From contig JACJZV010000002.1 of the NCBI GenBank assembly GCA_020635395.1, forward strand, positions 124,001 through 188,000: DNA of 64,000 bases. Direction: 5' to 3'. Below the pieces are notes generated by a model, which had not been told where the DNA came from, made no database searches, and saw nothing but the letters and a program-made list of their open reading frames with translations. Positions 61,242 through 64,000 of the stretch are shown here, piece after piece (within the stretch, counting starts at the first letter, position 1; each line of letters begins with the position of its first letter). The position numbers were made by a program, and so were the translations under genes. This stretch comes from Flavobacteriales bacterium (GTDB lineage: Bacteria; Bacteroidota; Bacteroidia; NS11-12g; UBA9320).

Positions 61242-61539
61242 TATCTTTTTTGCGTTTTATCTGCTTTTCCGCTTCTTTTAGTCCTTCACTTAAATGTTCT
61301 AACCCACCAAAGTCCTTTGTGATTTTGTCTGCTATGTAAGTTGTTTGCACCTCTTTCAAGTCCAGTTCCAAGATTTCAGAAAGTGGTTTTAAATAGTCTG
61401 GTGATGCAGGTCTTTCACCACGTTCAACTTTGCTCAGGGTTGATGTGTCAATGTCGATATAAGCAGCAATCTTCCGCAATGGAAGTTCTATTTCTTCTCT
61501 TCGTTTTCTGATATAGTCACCAAATGTTATGTTGCTCAT
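61231..61539 (-). CDS. XRE-family HTH regulator of the operon
   Basis: 102-residue DNA-binding protein with a Cro/C1-type HTH (GDYIRKRREEIELPLRKIAA, DTSTLSKVERGERPASPDYLKPL) and a Lys/Glu-rich C-terminal helix. Controller proteins of this size commonly regulate R-M genes. It is the first gene of the operon and overlaps the helicase gene by 11 bases. A palindromic site at 61546-61582 just before its start is a likely self-binding operator (inference). Confidence 0.9.
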   Translation of the reverse strand: MSNITFGDYIRKRREEIELPLRKIAAYIDIDTSTLSKVERGERPASPDYLKPLSEILELDLKEVQTTYIADKITKDFGGLEHLSEGLKEAEKQIKRKKDNVI

Positions 61540-61545
61540 TTAGAC

Positions 61546-61582
61546 AAAATGTTTTGGACAGAAGTGTCAAATTTAACATTTT
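61546..61582. promoter_or_regulatory. Candidate operator and promoter of the defence operon
   Basis: AAAATGTT (61546-61553) and its exact complement AACATTTT (61575-61582) flank an inner GGACA-GAAG-TGTC palindrome. The minus-strand -7 box TAAATTTG (61568-61575) lies inside it. The whole element is 7-43 bases before the regulator ATG, the position expected for autoregulation by the XRE protein. A further AAATGTT occurs at 61522. Confidence 0.5.
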
Positions 61583-61827
61583 ACTGGAACGATTAACTTT
61601 GTCCTTTTGAAAATTCACCCCTTAGATCACAAACTCCAAGGTCAACTAATCTATCATGATTGACGTTTTATGTCAATAAAAATATTTCGCCGATTTATAA
61701 CCTACATTCATAAAAGTCAGTCAAAAAAAATTTAGGTTTATAGTTCCTTCCTCCAAACCCGTTGAAATAATTTTAATATCCCCATTTTGCCCTGTGTTTT
61801 AAACCGATTGTGTAAATTTCGCCTCTT

Positions 61828-64000
61828 ATGTCAGACAAAAAATTATTTCTGCTTGATGCCTATGCCTTGATTTTTCGAGCGTATTATGCGTTTATAAAAA
61901 ACCCAAGAATTACTTCGTATGGATTAAACTCATCGGCAATTTTTGGTTTCACCAATACGCTGCTGGATGTGCTTCAAAACCAAAAACCAACGCACATAGC
62001 CGTGGTTTTTGACCACAAGTCAGAGAACGTTCGTAAACAGGAGTTCGATTTTTACAAAGCCAACCGAGATGAAACACCAGAAGACATAAAGCTGTCCGAA
62101 CCATACATTCGGCAGATTATCGAAGCGTTTAACATTCCGATTTTGGAGGCCGAAGGCTATGAGGCCGACGACGTGATTGGTACCTTGGCAAAAAAGGCCG
62201 AAGCCGAAGGCTACATCACCTATATGATGACTCCGGATAAAGATTTTGGCCAGTTGGTAACAGAAAAATCGTTGATTTATAAACCGGGAAGAAGCGGCGG
62301 AGAAGTTGAAATAATGGGTCCGAAAGAGGTGTGCGAAAAATTTGATTTGGACAACACCAACCAAATAATTGACTATTTGGGCTTGATGGGCGATGCCGTT
62401 GATAATATTCCGGGTGTACCCGGCGTGGGGCCAAAAACGGCAAGTACGCTACTAAAACAATACGGTAGCATGGAAAATATTTATGAAAACACCCACGAAC
62501 TAAAAGGAAAACTGAAAGAGCGTATTGAAGAAAATAAAGAGCAGGCCTTTATGAGCAAACGACTGGCCACCATTTTGTTAGATGCTCCGGTGGATTTTGA
62601 CCCTACTAGTTTGATATTGGAAGACCCAAACAAAGAGAAAATAAAATCAGTATTTGAAAAGCTGGAGTTTAAAACACTGTTTAAACGTGTTTTAGGCGAA
62701 AGCCCTGAATTTATAGCCAATGGCGGACAACAGTCGTTGTTTGGCGATTTGCCCACCACCAACACCACCACAACTGCCGCCAAAGTGGTGACGCAAATGG
62801 CAGGAATAAAAACGATCGAAGAAACCACACACAGCTACCATTTAACTGACACAAGTGAGAAGAGAAAAGAATTGTTGAGCAAATTGCTGCAACAAACCAC
62901 CGTTTGTTTAGATACCGAAACCTCTGACCTCGACCCGTTATTAGCTCGCATCCTCGGTTGTTCTTTTTCGTTTGAAAAAGGTAGCGGATACTATGTTCCT
63001 TTTCCAGAAAATCAGGAGGAATGTCGGTTGATTTTGGAAGAATTTACTCCATTTTTCTCCAACCCAACCATTGAAAAAGTGCTGCAAAATGCCAAATACG
63101 ACATACGAATCTTGTGGAATTATGGCATTGAAATAAAAGGTCAGATTTTTGACACCATGTTGGCTCATTATCTGTTGGAGCCAGACCAACGGCACAGTAT
63201 GGATGTGCTCTCGGAACAATACTTGGGATACAAACCCATTTCGATAACCGAACTGATTGGTAAAAAAGGTAAAAATCAATTGAGTTTTGATACTGTTTCG
63301 ATAGAAAAAGCCAAAGAATATGCGGTGGAAGATGCAGACATTACACTTCAATTGAAAGCAACTTTTGACCCTATGCTGCAAAACGAAGATTTACGAAAGG
63401 TTTACGACCGAGTAGAAGCTCCTCTTATTCCGGTGCTGGGCCGTATGGAAACTGAAGGAGTAAGAGTCGATACCGACTTTTTGGCTAACTATTCGGTGGA
63501 ACTTGAAAAAGAAACCGTAGGCATAGAAAAAGAGATATACCAACAGGCAGGATTAAAGTTTAACATTGCCTCCCCGCGTCAGTTGGGCGAAGTGCTGTTT
63601 GATCATTTAAAATTAGATAACAATGCCAAAAAAACAAAAACTGGTCAGTACAAAACCGATGAAGATACACTGCAAAAACTAGCTGACTTGCATGCTTTAC
63701 CAAAACTTATTTTAGAATATCGACACAATCAAAAATTAAAAAGTACGTATGTAGATGCTATTCCGAAATTGGTAAACCCCAAAACCGGCAGAGTGCATAC
63801 CAGCTTTGCCCAAGCTGTGGCCGCCACCGGACGACTCAGCAGTAACAACCCGAACCTACAAAACATCCCAATCAGAACAGAAAAAGGGCGTGAAATAAGA
63901 AAAGCATTTATTCCAAAAGATGACGAACATATTTTGTTAGCCGCAGATTATTCGCAAATAGAATTGCGAATTGTTGCCTCCATGAGCCAAGATCCGGGTA
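61828..64000 (+). CDS. polA: DNA polymerase I (3' end cut by window)
   Basis: First ~724 residues of DNA polymerase I. 5'-3' exonuclease domain (LFLLDAYALIFRAYYAF, AEGYEADDVIGTL, GLMGDAVDNIPGVPGVGPKTA); a 3'-5' proofreading domain with its acidic residues kept (CLDTETSDLDP, NAKYDIR, YAVEDADITLQ); and the start of the polymerase domain (AATGRLSSNNPNLQNIP, LLAADYSQIELRI, motif A) before the window ends. Proofreading appears active, unlike in some bacterial PolA. ATG 61828 matches the family start. It marks the right border of the accessory operon. Confidence 0.96.
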   Translation, partial: MSDKKLFLLDAYALIFRAYYAFIKNPRITSYGLNSSAIFGFTNTLLDVLQNQKPTHIAVVFDHKSENVRKQEFDFYKANRDETPEDIKLSEPYIRQIIEAFNIPILEAEGYEADDVIGTLAKKAEAEGYITYMMTPDKDFGQLVTEKSLIYKPGRSGGEVEIMGPKEVCEKFDLDNTNQIIDYLGLMGDAVDNIPGVPGVGPKTASTLLKQYGSMENIYENTHELKGKLKERIEENKEQAFMSKRLATILLDAPVDFDPTSLILEDPNKEKIKSVFEKLEFKTLFKRVLGESPEFIANGGQQSLFGDLPTTNTTTTAAKVVTQMAGIKTIEETTHSYHLTDTSEKRKELLSKLLQQTTVCLDTETSDLDPLLARILGCSFSFEKGSGYYVPFPENQEECRLILEEFTPFFSNPTIEKVLQNAKYDIRILWNYGIEIKGQIFDTMLAHYLLEPDQRHSMDVLSEQYLGYKPISITELIGKKGKNQLSFDTVSIEKAKEYAVEDADITLQLKATFDPMLQNEDLRKVYDRVEAPLIPVLGRMETEGVRVDTDFLANYSVELEKETVGIEKEIYQQAGLKFNIASPRQLGEVLFDHLKLDNNAKKTKTGQYKTDEDTLQKLADLHALPKLILEYRHNQKLKSTYVDAIPKLVNPKTGRVHTSFAQAVAATGRLSSNNPNLQNIPIRTEKGREIRKAFIPKDDEHILLAADYSQIELRIVASMSQDPG

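Noticed and set aside
49548..61539. Operon as a BREX, DISARM, Dnd or classical type I R-M system
   Set aside because: No PglZ phosphatase, DUF1998, PAPS-reductase-like or HsdS genes are present; the PLD domain is fused to the helicase, and the methylase carries its own recognition region.
62020..63381. Minus-strand frames inside polA
   Set aside because: Antisense shadows of a complete, conserved polymerase I frame.

Overview
The window is a 64 kb piece of a low-GC Bacteroidota chromosome. Evidence for this: Bacteroidota promoter boxes (TAnnTTTG with an upstream TTTG) lie before many genes. Signal peptides commonly end in AQ. There are large TonB-dependent receptors, C-terminal type IX secretion (T9SS) sorting domains, paired OmpH/Skp chaperones, a MurF-Alr fusion and a PorT-like barrel. 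The class cannot be fixed from sequence alone; a Sphingobacteriia/Saprospiria-like lineage is a guess.

Layout. 1-8.3 kb: two paralogous TonB-dependent receptors (the first cut by the window edge) around a D-2-hydroxyacid dehydrogenase. 8.4-10.4 kb: murI and two ompH/skp genes. 10.5-12.9 kb: a lipoprotein, a LuxE-like acyl-protein synthetase and an outer-membrane protein. 13-15.7 kb: lptB, a redoxin lipoprotein and a c-type cytochrome/copper-monooxygenase-like protein, with a 15-bp perfect hairpin in the operon. 15.8-22.4 kb: PorT-like barrel, recX, murF-alr fusion, recJ and a PfkB kinase. 22.5-28.8 kb: tRNA-Asn, a tiny T9SS sorting-domain protein, a fused methylmalonyl-CoA mutase, an enoyl-CoA hydratase and three tandem DUF1573 proteins. 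28.8-33.1 kb (minus strand): TonB receptor, cupin, iodotyrosine-deiodinase-like flavoprotein and PLP-dependent D-cysteine desulfhydrase/ACC-deaminase-like enzyme. 33.2-39.4 kb: a 1,514-residue T9SS-exported protein and two mosaic lipoproteins created by a local tandem duplication. 39.4-49.5 kb: orphan HTH regulator, decayed epimerase pseudogene, icd, TlpA-like thioredoxin, double-domain D-Ala-D-Ala ligase, PASTA protein, M1 aminopeptidase, a possible cysteine hydrolase and pyrC.

49.5-61.5 kb is the accessory region: one tightly overlapping minus-strand operon between pyrC and polA. It encodes an XRE regulator, a PLD-nuclease/SNF2 helicase, a DUF1016 PD-(D/E)xK nuclease, an Eco57I-type adenine methyltransferase with its own recognition region, an SMC/RecF-like ATPase and an Hsp90-like (GHKL) ATPase. 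The GHKL gene is cut by one in-frame TAA from its C-terminal PD-(D/E)xK nuclease domain. It looks like a modification-linked DNA defence system that matches no named system I can recall exactly; BREX, DISARM, Dnd and classical type I R-M do not fit. A 54-bp-period palindromic repeat inside the DUF1016 gene and a palindromic operator before the regulator are extra oddities.

Cell-wall precursor genes recur across the window (murI; murF-alr; the double Ddl with a PASTA protein) and together cover D-Glu, D-Ala, D-Ala-D-Ala and its ligation to UDP-MurNAc-tripeptide. polA begins at 61828 and runs off the right edge.
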